Source of the DNA: Cephaloticoccus capnophilus | GTDB lineage: Bacteria; Verrucomicrobiota; Verrucomicrobiia; Opitutales; Opitutaceae | Reading direction: 5' to 3' | Length of the DNA stretch: 64,000 bases | Assembly: GCF_001580045.1 (NCBI RefSeq) | Contig: NZ_LSZP01000059.1 | Span: forward strand, 1 to 64,000 | Made by a program: the position numbers and the translations under genes | The notes under the pieces: model-generated | What the model was told of the DNA's origin: nothing | Database searches by the model: none | The model's input: only the letters and a program-made list of their open reading frames with translations | In this document: piece after piece, positions 31,015 through 39,387 of the stretch | How the letters are laid out: every line of letters starts with the position of its first letter | Position numbering within the stretch: the first letter of the stretch is position 1

Positions 31015-33333
31015 ATGACTTATTCCAAATTCTTGGGCCGTGCGATGCCCGGCCTTGGCGTTGTGCTTGGATGTTCGCTTATTTCCCATGCGCAACTTCC
31101 CAATATTACTGATGACCAAGTGGATGAAGAGACCGTGATACTGTCGCCCTTTGAGGTGTCGTCTGCGGTAGTGGGCCGTTACCAGGCCAATGACGCAGCG
31201 ACGGGAGGCCGTATCGCGACCAATGTGCTCGATACTCCGGGCTCAATCACGGTTCTGACCAGTGACTTTATTGAGGATATCGGCGGAGGCCGTGTCCTCG
31301 ACGTGGCTAGATACGTGGCGGGTGTCGCCGAATCGACGATACCTAATGCCCAAGACCGCGTGTATATTCGCGGCTTTCAGGGGGCGTCGGCACTGGTCGA
31401 TGGTTTCATGACCGCCTCCGATGCGAACTACGACCATGTCGCGATTGAGCGTATGGAGGTAACCAAAGGCCCCGATGCAGTGCTCCAGCCTGCCGGTATT
31501 CCCGGTGGCTCGATCAATCTCGTAACCAAGAAACCGCAGTGGGACTTTAGCGGTTCGCTTAAGCTCAAGCTTGGCGAGTACGACTCCAATCGTATCGAGA
31601 CAGATGTTACAGGCCCGATTAACTCGGCACTCGCTTACCGGCTCGTGATGGCCGGGCAGGATAGTAAGAGCTATATGCGCAATAGCTACCGCGACTCGCT
31701 GTTTATTAACCCCTCGCTCGCGTGGCGGATTTCTCCTGGGTCGCAGCTGGTGCTCCGCTACGAGCATTACGACTTTAAGACATCGAACCTAGAGGGCGTC
31801 ATCATCGATCCGATGGTCGGTACGGATGACAAGTTTCGGATCTTTCCGGGGATGCCGACGGATTTTAACCCCGAGCCGAGTAAGGAATTCTCCTACCGTT
31901 CGAACCGGTTTAACACGGGGACGATGCTGCTCACCTCCGTGATTACCGACCGGCTCTCCGTGCGACTTTCCGGTCGTCTACAACACATCCAAGGTGGCGG
32001 TGCGGATTTTCGCTATGGGCTCTTGGACGAAAATGGAGATATCACCAACGGTGGTAGCCGAAACCCGTTTACGGGAAAGTGGGAGGGCGGGGTCTTGTGG
32101 GTTAATACTTCGTCCGATCCGGCGAATCCCAACTGGGTTCCTACGTCGGCTACACAGCCGACCGGCACCTTCCGCCACGAAGGCGGCTACTCGAAGACCG
32201 AGACTTGGTACCGCGACCTGCAGAACGATTGGGCCTATGTCGTCGATTCGGACTTCGTGAAGTCGAGCACGCTCGTGGGCTTCTCCTATCGCTACTCGCA
32301 TGGGAATGGGCAATCGGGCGGTCAGACTTTGCCCGACTTTACGATTGATAACGTGCCTGGTGGGCCGGTGACCACTGGCCCCTTCACAGGCGATGGACGG
32401 AGCATCACTACGAGCTATCAGACCTATATTACGGAAACCTTGGAGTTCTTTAATAATCGGCTGATTCTTTCGGGCGGCGTTGCCCATATGAGTTTTAGCG
32501 CAAGCAACCAAAATAAGCTTTCGGAGGCGATCACTACTGGCCCCTTTCCTGTGCCTGCTGCGATGAACTACCCGGGCTCAGGTTCCAAGGCCACTTACAA
32601 CTATGGCGTGGTCGTGAAGCCCACAGAAAACCTCTCGCTTTACTACGGGCACACTGAAAACGCAGTACCCTCAGGGGATGCGAGGTCGATCTATGAGGGG
32701 GCGGACCCCTTTACGCGAGGCGAGCAGGATGACATTGGGCTAAAGCTCCGGCTTTTCGACGGAAAGATTTTTGCAACGATCGCCTACTACGAGATCACCC
32801 AAGAGAACTACGCTATCTGGAATCCACTGAACAGCGAGGTGCCGCCGCCGCCAGTTTTCTTGCCCAATCTCCTTGTTGATCGTGAAGCCAAGGGCTGGGA
32901 GTTCCAAGTCGTCGGCTCAATCACTCCGCAGCTTTCGTTCATCGTTTCCTACGCTGATACCAAAAACCGCGACCCCAACGGGATCATGCTGCGTGGTGCG
33001 GCGGAGGACTCGGCTGCCGGCTTCGTGCGTTATGAGTTTGGGCCCGGGCCGCTCAAGGGGCTGTCTGCTGGTATCGGTGCGAACTGGCTGAGCAAGCGCG
33101 CCCTCGACACGGCGACTGGACTTACGCCGACTGGCGTTCCCAACCAGCCGAGTGCCTATATCTCGCCCCGCACTTTAGTCGATGCTCATGTGGCCTACGA
33201 GCGCGGGCCGTGGAGTGTCCGCGTCGATGTGACGAATCTGACCGATGAGCTCGATTTCATCCCCCTCGCTCGCAACATCGTCTGGCCGGTGAATCCTCGT
33301 GCCTTTTCTGGCTCGGTTACTTGGAGGTTCTGA
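31015..33333 (+). CDS. TonB-dependent outer-membrane receptor (duplicate 2)
   Basis: 772 residues. Signal peptide (MTYSKFLGRAMPGLGVVLGCSLISHAQ), TonB-box region DEETVILSPFEVSSA, siderophore-receptor-like plug (LDTPGSITVLTSDFIEDI...VYIRGFQGASALVDGFM) and barrel ending in SVTWRF. The gene is a close duplicate of the receptor at 25754: long stretches of the plug and the last ~250 residues are almost identical, while loop segments such as IIDPMVGTDDKFRIFPG, DIGLKLRLFDGKIF and NPLNSEVPPPPVFLPN differ. The duplication includes the downstream hairpin. Different loops may mean different ligands or phage/antibody escape; this is not decided here. Confidence 0.94.
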   Translation: MTYSKFLGRAMPGLGVVLGCSLISHAQLPNITDDQVDEETVILSPFEVSSAVVGRYQANDAATGGRIATNVLDTPGSITVLTSDFIEDIGGGRVLDVARYVAGVAESTIPNAQDRVYIRGFQGASALVDGFMTASDANYDHVAIERMEVTKGPDAVLQPAGIPGGSINLVTKKPQWDFSGSLKLKLGEYDSNRIETDVTGPINSALAYRLVMAGQDSKSYMRNSYRDSLFINPSLAWRISPGSQLVLRYEHYDFKTSNLEGVIIDPMVGTDDKFRIFPGMPTDFNPEPSKEFSYRSNRFNTGTMLLTSVITDRLSVRLSGRLQHIQGGGADFRYGLLDENGDITNGGSRNPFTGKWEGGVLWVNTSSDPANPNWVPTSATQPTGTFRHEGGYSKTETWYRDLQNDWAYVVDSDFVKSSTLVGFSYRYSHGNGQSGGQTLPDFTIDNVPGGPVTTGPFTGDGRSITTSYQTYITETLEFFNNRLILSGGVAHMSFSASNQNKLSEAITTGPFPVPAAMNYPGSGSKATYNYGVVVKPTENLSLYYGHTENAVPSGDARSIYEGADPFTRGEQDDIGLKLRLFDGKIFATIAYYEITQENYAIWNPLNSEVPPPPVFLPNLLVDREAKGWEFQVVGSITPQLSFIVSYADTKNRDPNGIMLRGAAEDSAAGFVRYEFGPGPLKGLSAGIGANWLSKRALDTATGLTPTGVPNQPSAYISPRTLVDAHVAYERGPWSVRVDVTNLTDELDFIPLARNIVWPVNPRAFSGSVTWRF

Positions 33334-33415
33334 GGCGAGTAGCGCGGGCGGCGAGCCGGCCGATGCGCACAGGGCAGCTTTAGCTGCCGCGCCGTCGTAA
33401 ATTGTCAGCCCGCCG
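33334..33415. repeat. Intergenic repeat copy 2 behind receptor duplicate 2
   Basis: Homologous to 28079-28150. It contains the perfect hairpin GGCAGC-TTTA-GCTGCC and GCCGCGCCGTCGTAAATTGT. A weaker relative (CAGGGCCGGCCTAGCTGCCG) occurs at about 47939 after exbD, so this may be a dispersed element. The remaining bases up to 33561 hold no gene. Confidence 0.7.
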
Positions 33416-33561
33416 CCCGAATCTACAGAGCCCCATTCCGCCGGTGCGCGGCTTGACAACGTGCACCGCTTAGACTTGGTCGCCGCCAAGGCTGCAGCAC
33501 TTGTCTCCCCCTCGGTGCTGTCAGATGTTGGTCAGGTACTGCTTTCTTAGTTCCAAACCCC

Positions 33562-34764
33562 ATGAACTCCTCGGACGAAAAAAACGAACACACTGGCTCG
33601 CTGCGCGCCGAATGGTGCGAGTGGGCGCGTCGGCTCGCTGCGCCGATTTTCGATGCGCTCGATAAACGCGAGCTCAAGCTGCGAATGCCAGTCGAGTCGA
33701 CTGCCACGCACTCTCGCGCGCCTGTCGCGCACCTCGAAGCACTCGGGCGTTTGCTCGGCGGGCTCGCGCCTTGGCTAGAGCTGGGGCCAGACGATTCGCC
33801 TGAAGGTCAACTTCGTGGTCAGATGGCGGAGGCCGCGCGCCGTGCGATCGATGCGGCGACCGATCCTGAGTCGCCCGATGTGATGAACTTTTCACAGTAC
33901 GAGCAGCCACTCGTCGATGCGGCGTTTCTTGCGCAGGCGACTTTCCGGGCACCGACTGAGCTTTGGGAGAAGCTCGAGCCACGCGTCCGGGCTAACCTCG
34001 TCGCACGTCTCAAGGAGACGCGGCGCGTGCCTTTCCCCGAGACGGGTAATTGGCAGCTCTTTGCGGCTTTTGTGGAGCTTGCCCTTGCCCGAGGAGGGGA
34101 GCAGCGCGATGACTCGCGCTTTTTACCTGCACTCGAAAATTTCAAGACTTGGTACCTCGGCGATGGGGCTTATGGCGACGGGCCGGAGCATCGTTGGGAC
34201 TACTATAACTCCTTTGTCATTCACCCGATGCTGCTCGGGATTCTCGATGAGGCGGCGCAGGAGAGTGACGCGCATCGTCAGTTTCAAAAAGAAGCCCTAG
34301 TCGCCGCGCGCCGCTATGCAGTCGTGCAAGAGCGCATGGTCGCTCCAGATGGCAGTTTCCCCGTGATTGGCCGCTCAATCGTTTATCGTTGTGGTGCGCT
34401 TCAAGCCTTGGCCGACATCGCGCTGAGGCGTGAGCTGCCGGACTCCATCCCGCCTGCGGCCGCGCGCACGGCACTGACGCGGGCGATTCGGCGTACACTT
34501 GGTGCCCCGGGCACTTTTGACGAACAAGGCTGGTTGCAGCTTGGGCTCGCGGGACACCAGCGCTCGTTAGCGGAGTTTTATATCTGCACGGGTAGCTTGT
34601 ACCTGTGTAGTGTGGCTCTGCTCCCGCTCGGGCTGCCGGCGAAGGACGCTTTCTGGAGTGACCCGCATGCGCCGACAACTTGGGAGCGGATTTGGGGCGG
34701 TGAAGATGCGCCCGCTGACGGTGCGCTCTACGGTATCCCTCCAAGACTTCCTGAAGACGTTTGA
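33562..34764 (+). CDS. DUF2264 family protein
   Basis: 400 residues. The length, the SRAPVAHLEALGRLLGGLAPWLEL start region, the central ETGNWQLFAAFVELAL and GDGAYGDGPEHRWDYYNSFVIHPMLLGIL, and the SFPVIGRSIVYRCGALQALADIALR segment fit the DUF2264 family, an alpha/alpha-toroid fold. Some DUF2264 proteins have been linked to glycoside hydrolysis (uronic acid-containing glycans); I state this from memory and with caution. There is no signal peptide, so it should work in the cytoplasm on imported substrate. It follows a TonB receptor by about 230 bases, consistent with uptake and breakdown of a glycan-derived compound. Confidence 0.85.
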   Translation: MNSSDEKNEHTGSLRAEWCEWARRLAAPIFDALDKRELKLRMPVESTATHSRAPVAHLEALGRLLGGLAPWLELGPDDSPEGQLRGQMAEAARRAIDAATDPESPDVMNFSQYEQPLVDAAFLAQATFRAPTELWEKLEPRVRANLVARLKETRRVPFPETGNWQLFAAFVELALARGGEQRDDSRFLPALENFKTWYLGDGAYGDGPEHRWDYYNSFVIHPMLLGILDEAAQESDAHRQFQKEALVAARRYAVVQERMVAPDGSFPVIGRSIVYRCGALQALADIALRRELPDSIPPAAARTALTRAIRRTLGAPGTFDEQGWLQLGLAGHQRSLAEFYICTGSLYLCSVALLPLGLPAKDAFWSDPHAPTTWERIWGGEDAPADGALYGIPPRLPEDV

Positions 34765-34845
34765 ACGATACCGGCCTCGTTTCGCGCTGCCGCTATTTAA
34801 ACGGCGACAGCGCGAAAACAGAGGAAGGGAGGAAGGGCCGGCCGC

Positions 34846-36618
34846 TTAGGCTGGCTCTCGATTCGGCGAGAATAGCTCGCGGTGGACGCGTTCGCGCTCG
34901 CGGTCGATTTGCTCGGGGGTCGCGCCGAAGTCGCGCAGGATGTGCTCGGTGACCGCGAGGGCGACCTCGCCTTCGCCGGAGAAAATCCCGTCTGCGCCGA
35001 CATCGCGCAGGGCTTCCAATTCGCGCAGGTAGGCAGTGCGGGCGACGATACGGATGTCGGGGTTGAGTTCGCGGACTTGGCGGACGACTTCGCGCCCATC
35101 TTTGATGCTTGATGCGCTGAGAACGAGGGCGCGGGCATCCGGCACGCCCGCTTGCATGAGCGTGTCGATGCGAGTGGCATCGCCGTAAACGACGGGCACG
35201 CCTTCGGCTTTGAGCCGCTGGACGGTATCGACGTTTAGCTCGACGATTGTTAGGTCGAAGTCGTTTTCGCGGAGCAGCCGGGCGACGATTTGGCCAACTG
35301 GGCCGTAGCCGACGACGATGGCGCGTTGCTTGTCGCTGGCGATGGGGTGTGCCGCAGCGGCTTCGCCCGCTAGCCCGCCTGAGGCGCGTTTGTTTATCCA
35401 GCGCACGAGGCCCGGGAAGAGTCGCTCGGTGCCGCGCTCAATGCGTGGGATGAGGCGGTAGGTGAGCGGGTTGAGCGTGATCGAGAGGATCGCCGAGGCG
35501 ACCATCGCGTTAGTCGCACTTTCGGGGATGATGTTGAGCTGGCGGCTCATCGTCGCGAGGATGAACGAGAACTCGCCGATTTGCGCGAGGACGATGGCGA
35601 CCGAGAGTGCCACGCGTAGCGGGTAGCGCATGAGGATGACGATCGCGAGCGCAGCGGCGGGCTTACCGACCAAGATGACGAACATCGTCGCCGTCACGAG
35701 CCACGGGTTGGCCAGCAGGCTCTGCCAATTAAAGAGCATGCCGACCGAGACGAAGAAGAGCACGGCGAAGGCGTCGCGCATCGGGAGAGCCTCGGTCGCG
35801 GCGCGCAAACTGAAATCCGAGCGGCCCACGACCATTCCGGCGAGGAAGGCCCCGAGTGCCATCGATACGCCAAAGACCTTTGCGGAGCCGACGGCGATCC
35901 CGAGCGCGATGGCGAGGACAGCCAGCGTGAAGAGCTCGCGCGAGCCGGTTTTGGCGATGCCGGTGAGTAAGCGCGGAATCACCCAGCCACCGACAATGAA
36001 GGTAAAGGCGACGAGCGCGCCGATTTTGAGCGAGGCCAAGCCGGTGGCCTTGGTCACTTCGCCAAGGCCCAGTGCGAGCTCGCCGCCGGTCGCGGCTGCG
36101 CCGAAAATCGCGGGCAAGAGCACGAGGATGAAAATCGTAAACAAGTCCTCCATCACCAGCCAGCCGACCGAGATATGGCCGGTCACGGTGTGCAGGTCGC
36201 CATTATCGGCGAGCACTCGGATGAGGACGACGGTGCTTGCGACTGACACGGCCAAGCCGAAGACCACACCCGCCGGCCAGCCCCAACCAAAGCCGTAGTG
36301 AAGAATGAGCGCACTGAGCACGGTCGCAGTGAGACTTTGCACGACCGCGCCCGGCACTGCGATCCGCTTCACCGCCAAGAGCTCCTTAAAGTGAAATTGG
36401 AGTCCGACACCGAACATCAGCAGGATGACGCCGACTTCCGCCAACTGCTCGGCCAACTCGGGATCCGCATTAAAGCCCGGCGTGTGCGGGCTCACCACGA
36501 TGCCCGCAAAGAGGTAACCGATGATGGGGGAAATGCCGATGCGCTGGGTGATGTAGCCGAAGGTGAGGGCGGCCACAAAACCTCCGGTCAATGTGAGGAT
36601 TAGGTCGATATTGTGCAT
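34846..36618 (-). CDS. CPA2-family cation:proton antiporter with RCK (TrkA-N) domain, YbaL/KefB-like
   Basis: 590 residues. About 12-13 membrane segments (residues 1-400; IGYLFAGIVVSPHTPGF is the typical second segment of CPA2), then a cytoplasmic Rossmann-type TrkA-N domain (about 415-530) starting AIVVGYGPVGQIVARLLRENDFDLTIVELN with the dinucleotide-binding GxGxxG. The domain order matches YbaL/RosB/Kef. These carry out K+ or Na+ exchange for H+. No regulatory KefF/KefG-type subunit is nearby. The start at ATG 36618 (MHNIDLILTLTGGFVAAL) directly precedes the first helix. Confidence 0.93.
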   Translation of the reverse strand: MHNIDLILTLTGGFVAALTFGYITQRIGISPIIGYLFAGIVVSPHTPGFNADPELAEQLAEVGVILLMFGVGLQFHFKELLAVKRIAVPGAVVQSLTATVLSALILHYGFGWGWPAGVVFGLAVSVASTVVLIRVLADNGDLHTVTGHISVGWLVMEDLFTIFILVLLPAIFGAAATGGELALGLGEVTKATGLASLKIGALVAFTFIVGGWVIPRLLTGIAKTGSRELFTLAVLAIALGIAVGSAKVFGVSMALGAFLAGMVVGRSDFSLRAATEALPMRDAFAVLFFVSVGMLFNWQSLLANPWLVTATMFVILVGKPAAALAIVILMRYPLRVALSVAIVLAQIGEFSFILATMSRQLNIIPESATNAMVASAILSITLNPLTYRLIPRIERGTERLFPGLVRWINKRASGGLAGEAAAAHPIASDKQRAIVVGYGPVGQIVARLLRENDFDLTIVELNVDTVQRLKAEGVPVVYGDATRIDTLMQAGVPDARALVLSASSIKDGREVVRQVRELNPDIRIVARTAYLRELEALRDVGADGIFSGEGEVALAVTEHILRDFGATPEQIDRERERVHRELFSPNREPA

Positions 36619-36971
36619 GTGGGGTGTGCGCTAGATGTGCTCTGGAGCGGGCGAGCCTTGGGAGAAAGGGGGAGTGCGCCAGCGTTTATTGGCTGAGTAT
36701 TAGTGAAAAATTTGCGTCAGCATGAGCTGCGAACGCGCCGCCACGGCCGCAAACCGTCTGCGGCGAGAAAAAATAAGCAGTCGAAGCCTGTGCCAGTCGT
36801 TTGTTTGCCGCTGCGCAAAAAAAGTTCGCGCGCCGTGCGTGAGTTGCGCGCGAGCGGCAAAGTTTACTCTCGCGGGCGGCGAGTGCGCTCGATTGGACTC
36901 CGCGCCTTTTTCACGAACTCCCAACTTCGACCACCGCCCTCTTTCCTCATTTTCCCTTTTTCCAAGAAGCT
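36619..36971. other. Divergent region upstream of aspS and the antiporter gene
   Basis: 353 bases without a firmly supported gene. It holds one short basic open frame (36703-36975, listed separately) and a pyrimidine-rich leader before aspS. I see no T-box or other known riboswitch pattern. Confidence 0.4.
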
Positions 36972-36975
36972 ATGA
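36703..36975 (+). CDS. Possible small basic protein or leader ORF before aspS (doubtful)
   Basis: A GTG-started frame of 90 codons. The first ~65 residues are rich in Arg, Lys and Ala (LRTRRHGRKPSAARKNKQ...), whereas the tail is Pro/Phe/Ser-rich and looks like a non-coding leader. Its stop TGA overlaps the aspS ATG in an ATGA arrangement, the same coupling seen at other gene junctions here. No family is recognised and no ribosome-binding site is evident, so this may be chance. Confidence 0.2.
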   Translation: MKNLRQHELRTRRHGRKPSAARKNKQSKPVPVVCLPLRKKSSRAVRELRASGKVYSRGRRVRSIGLRAFFTNSQLRPPPSFLIFPFSKKL

Positions 36976-38768
36976 AGCGCACCCATCACTGTGGCCAACT
37001 CACCAAGACCGACCTCGGCGCAAGCGTCTCGCTAGCAGGCTGGGTAGACAGCATCCGCGACCACGGCGGCATCCTCTTTATCGACCTGCGCGACCGCAAA
37101 GGCATTACCCAGGTCAAGTTTGACCCGCAGGATGACGCCGCACTCGGTGAGGCTGCCGCGCAGCTCAAGCCCGAGTCAGTGATCGCCGTTTCCGGCACGG
37201 TGGCCCTGCGCCCCGAAGGCACGGCCAATGCCTCGCTGCCCACCGGCGAAATCGAGGTTAACGCCACCGCTCTCGAAGTCCTCAACCGCTCTGAGCCGCC
37301 GCCCTTTCCGCTCGACGACGCGGGAGGCGACAAGGTCAGCGAAGACCTCCGGCTCAGCTACCGCTACCTCGACCTGCGCCGCCCCAAGATGCGCCGCAAC
37401 CTCGAAGTCCGCCACCGTGCCACCAAGGCCATACGCGACTACTTCGACTCGCAGGAGTTTATCGAAGTCGAGACGCCCGCGCTCTTTAAGAGCACACCCG
37501 AAGGGGCGCGCGAGTACCTAGTCCCCTCGCGCATCCACCCCGGCCAGTTCTACGCCCTCTCGCAATCGCCCCAGCAGTTTAAGCAAATCCTCATGGTCGC
37601 AGGCGTGGAAAAGTATTTCCAAATCGCTCGCTGCTTCCGCGACGAAGATCTCCGCGCCGACCGGCAAATGGAGTTTACGCAAGTCGATGTCGAGGCGTCC
37701 TTCGTCACGCGCGAGGACATTTATGCGCTCTTTGAAGGCATGTTGAAGAAAGTCTGGCGCGACGTGCTCGGCACCGACATCCCCACGCCCTTTCCGCGCC
37801 TTCCCTTTGCCGACGCGATGAACCGCTACGGTAGCGATAAACCCGATACACGCTTCGCGCTCGAACTCGTGGACTTCACCGAACTGTTCAAGACGAGCAG
37901 CTTTAAGGTTTTCGCATCCACTGCGGCCAGTGGTGGCGCGATTAAGGCGATTAACGTAAAGGGCCTCGCTGACCTCACCCAGGGTGAACTCAAAGCCCTC
38001 GAAGATGCGGCCAAAGCCCTCGGCGCGAAGGGCCTCGCCTTCATCAAGGTCGAGGGCGGCGAGTGGAAATCGCCCATCGTGAAATTCTTTAGCGAGGCGG
38101 AGAAGGCGGAGCTCAGCGCACGGCTCTCCCTAGAGGAGGGCGACATCGTCTTCTTCGCCGCGGCGGAGTGGGAGCGCGCGTGCGCCATCCTCGGTCGCGT
38201 GCGGCTCGACGCGGCGCAACTTCTCGTGAAGCGCGGAAAGCTCGCGCTGCGCGACGACGATTGGAAGTTCCTCTGGGTCGTCGACTTCCCGCTCATGAGT
38301 TACGACGAAGAGCGCGGCGGCTACGCAGCGACGCACCACCCGTTTACAGCACCCGTGCCGGAGGACGCTTCGCTACTCGTAAGCGACCCGAAAGCCGTCC
38401 GCGGACAGCACTACGACATCGTCCTCAACGGAGTGGAGCTCGGCGGTGGCTCTATCCGCATCCACCAGCCCGCGCTGCAAAAACAAGTCTTTGAGGACGT
38501 GCTCAAAATCCCTGCCGACGTAGTCGAAAGCCGCTTTGGTTACATGCTGCGCGCCTTTACCTTTGGCGCACCGCCGCACGGCGGGATCGCCTTTGGGCTC
38601 GACCGCATTGTCGCGCTGCTCTGCGGCACACAAAGCATCCGCGACGTCATCGCCTTCCCGAAAACCCAACGCGGCCAAGACCTCATGGCCCAAAGCCCGA
38701 CCCCCGTGACGCCCAAGCAGCTCAAAGAGCTGCACATCGCAACCGCCGTGCCGGTGGAAAACGGATAA
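36972..38768 (+). CDS. aspS: Aspartyl-tRNA synthetase (possibly non-discriminating)
   Basis: 598 residues, typical of bacterial AspRS with its GAD insertion. N-terminal OB-fold anticodon-binding domain (LAGWVDSIRDHGGILFIDLRD), class II motif 2 in FRDEDLRADRQMEFTQVDVE, motif 3 in GGIAFGLDRIVALLCGTQSIRDVIAFPKTQ. It charges tRNA-Asp in the cytoplasm. The His in RDHGG, where discriminating enzymes such as that of E. coli have Leu (RDLGS), is associated with non-discriminating AspRS that also charges tRNA-Asn for amidation by GatCAB; whether that holds here depends on genes outside the window. Confidence 0.96.
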   Translation: MKRTHHCGQLTKTDLGASVSLAGWVDSIRDHGGILFIDLRDRKGITQVKFDPQDDAALGEAAAQLKPESVIAVSGTVALRPEGTANASLPTGEIEVNATALEVLNRSEPPPFPLDDAGGDKVSEDLRLSYRYLDLRRPKMRRNLEVRHRATKAIRDYFDSQEFIEVETPALFKSTPEGAREYLVPSRIHPGQFYALSQSPQQFKQILMVAGVEKYFQIARCFRDEDLRADRQMEFTQVDVEASFVTREDIYALFEGMLKKVWRDVLGTDIPTPFPRLPFADAMNRYGSDKPDTRFALELVDFTELFKTSSFKVFASTAASGGAIKAINVKGLADLTQGELKALEDAAKALGAKGLAFIKVEGGEWKSPIVKFFSEAEKAELSARLSLEEGDIVFFAAAEWERACAILGRVRLDAAQLLVKRGKLALRDDDWKFLWVVDFPLMSYDEERGGYAATHHPFTAPVPEDASLLVSDPKAVRGQHYDIVLNGVELGGGSIRIHQPALQKQVFEDVLKIPADVVESRFGYMLRAFTFGAPPHGGIAFGLDRIVALLCGTQSIRDVIAFPKTQRGQDLMAQSPTPVTPKQLKELHIATAVPVENG

Positions 38769-38865
38769 GTTTTCCCGTGGGTGCATCCCACTGCGCGTGG
38801 TGCGCAGCCGCAGGCTGTTTTATTTGGCGGCGGGCTCGTTGGCCCGCCGTCCATCGCTGCACCCG

Positions 38866-38921
38866 TTCAATTTGGGAATTGGCCTCGTCGCTTCGCGACA
38901 AAACCAATTCCCAAATTTGAA
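38866..38921. repeat. Nested hairpin downstream of aspS
   Basis: Outer arms TTCAATTTGGGAATTGG and CCAATTCCCAAATTTGAA pair over 17 bases with one bulge. Between them is an inner perfect hairpin GTCGC-TTC-GCGAC. The resulting structure is a stem-loop on a stem. Confidence 0.75.
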
Positions 38922-39045
38922 AGTATTCCCCCCTGTCGCGTTGCGACAGGGCTAGCAGTAAAAGGAAAAGTAGAGTGATAACCCGTTTGGGCGAGGAGGG
39001 AAAAATCACCAGTAAACTCCCGTCTCCAAGTTTGGGTTCCTTTTC

Positions 39046-39095
39046 ACAGAGCCGCTTGGTTGCTGTGCGAATGCACGGCAACCAAGCGGCTCTGT
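39046..39095. repeat. 50-base near-perfect palindrome upstream of the symporter gene
   Basis: Arms beginning ACAGAGCCGCTTGGTTGC pair exactly over 18 bases with their complement, then after a T-G wobble a further GTGC/GCAC pairs around the loop GAAT. No T-tract follows directly. Confidence 0.8.
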
Positions 39096-39387
39096 AAATG
39101 GGTGCAGCGACACGCTGCCGCCCCACGCGTAGTGGAAAAGTGCTTCGGCTCGGGGCTGCGCGTGTTTTTAGTTTTGGCGGGCGGTCTGCGTAGACTCGCG
39201 GAGGCACGTTTTATTTGTTCCAGGGGCGGCTTTTTTTGCGGCGCGTAAGGGCAAGGAATAAGCGGCCTTTGCTTCTGTGCCGCCGAAATGTGAGCTGTGC
39301 TGTTACCGGCCTTGTGCACGCGATACCCGGCCTAATCGGGCATAATTTTGTTTCTAATAGGTCAAGGTTTTCGCCAGCGTTTTACGC

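Larger units (their letters stand above)
38769..39387. other. 619-base intergenic region with four hairpins
   Basis: No gene is supported. It contains a stem CGGCGGGC/GCCCGCCG (38828-38849), a nested hairpin (38866-38921), a stem CCCTGTCGC/GCGACAGGG (38931-38951) and a long hairpin (39046-39095). Hairpin density is far above that of neighbouring gaps. The last ~80 bases are AT-rich and probably hold the promoter of the symporter gene. Confidence 0.6.
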
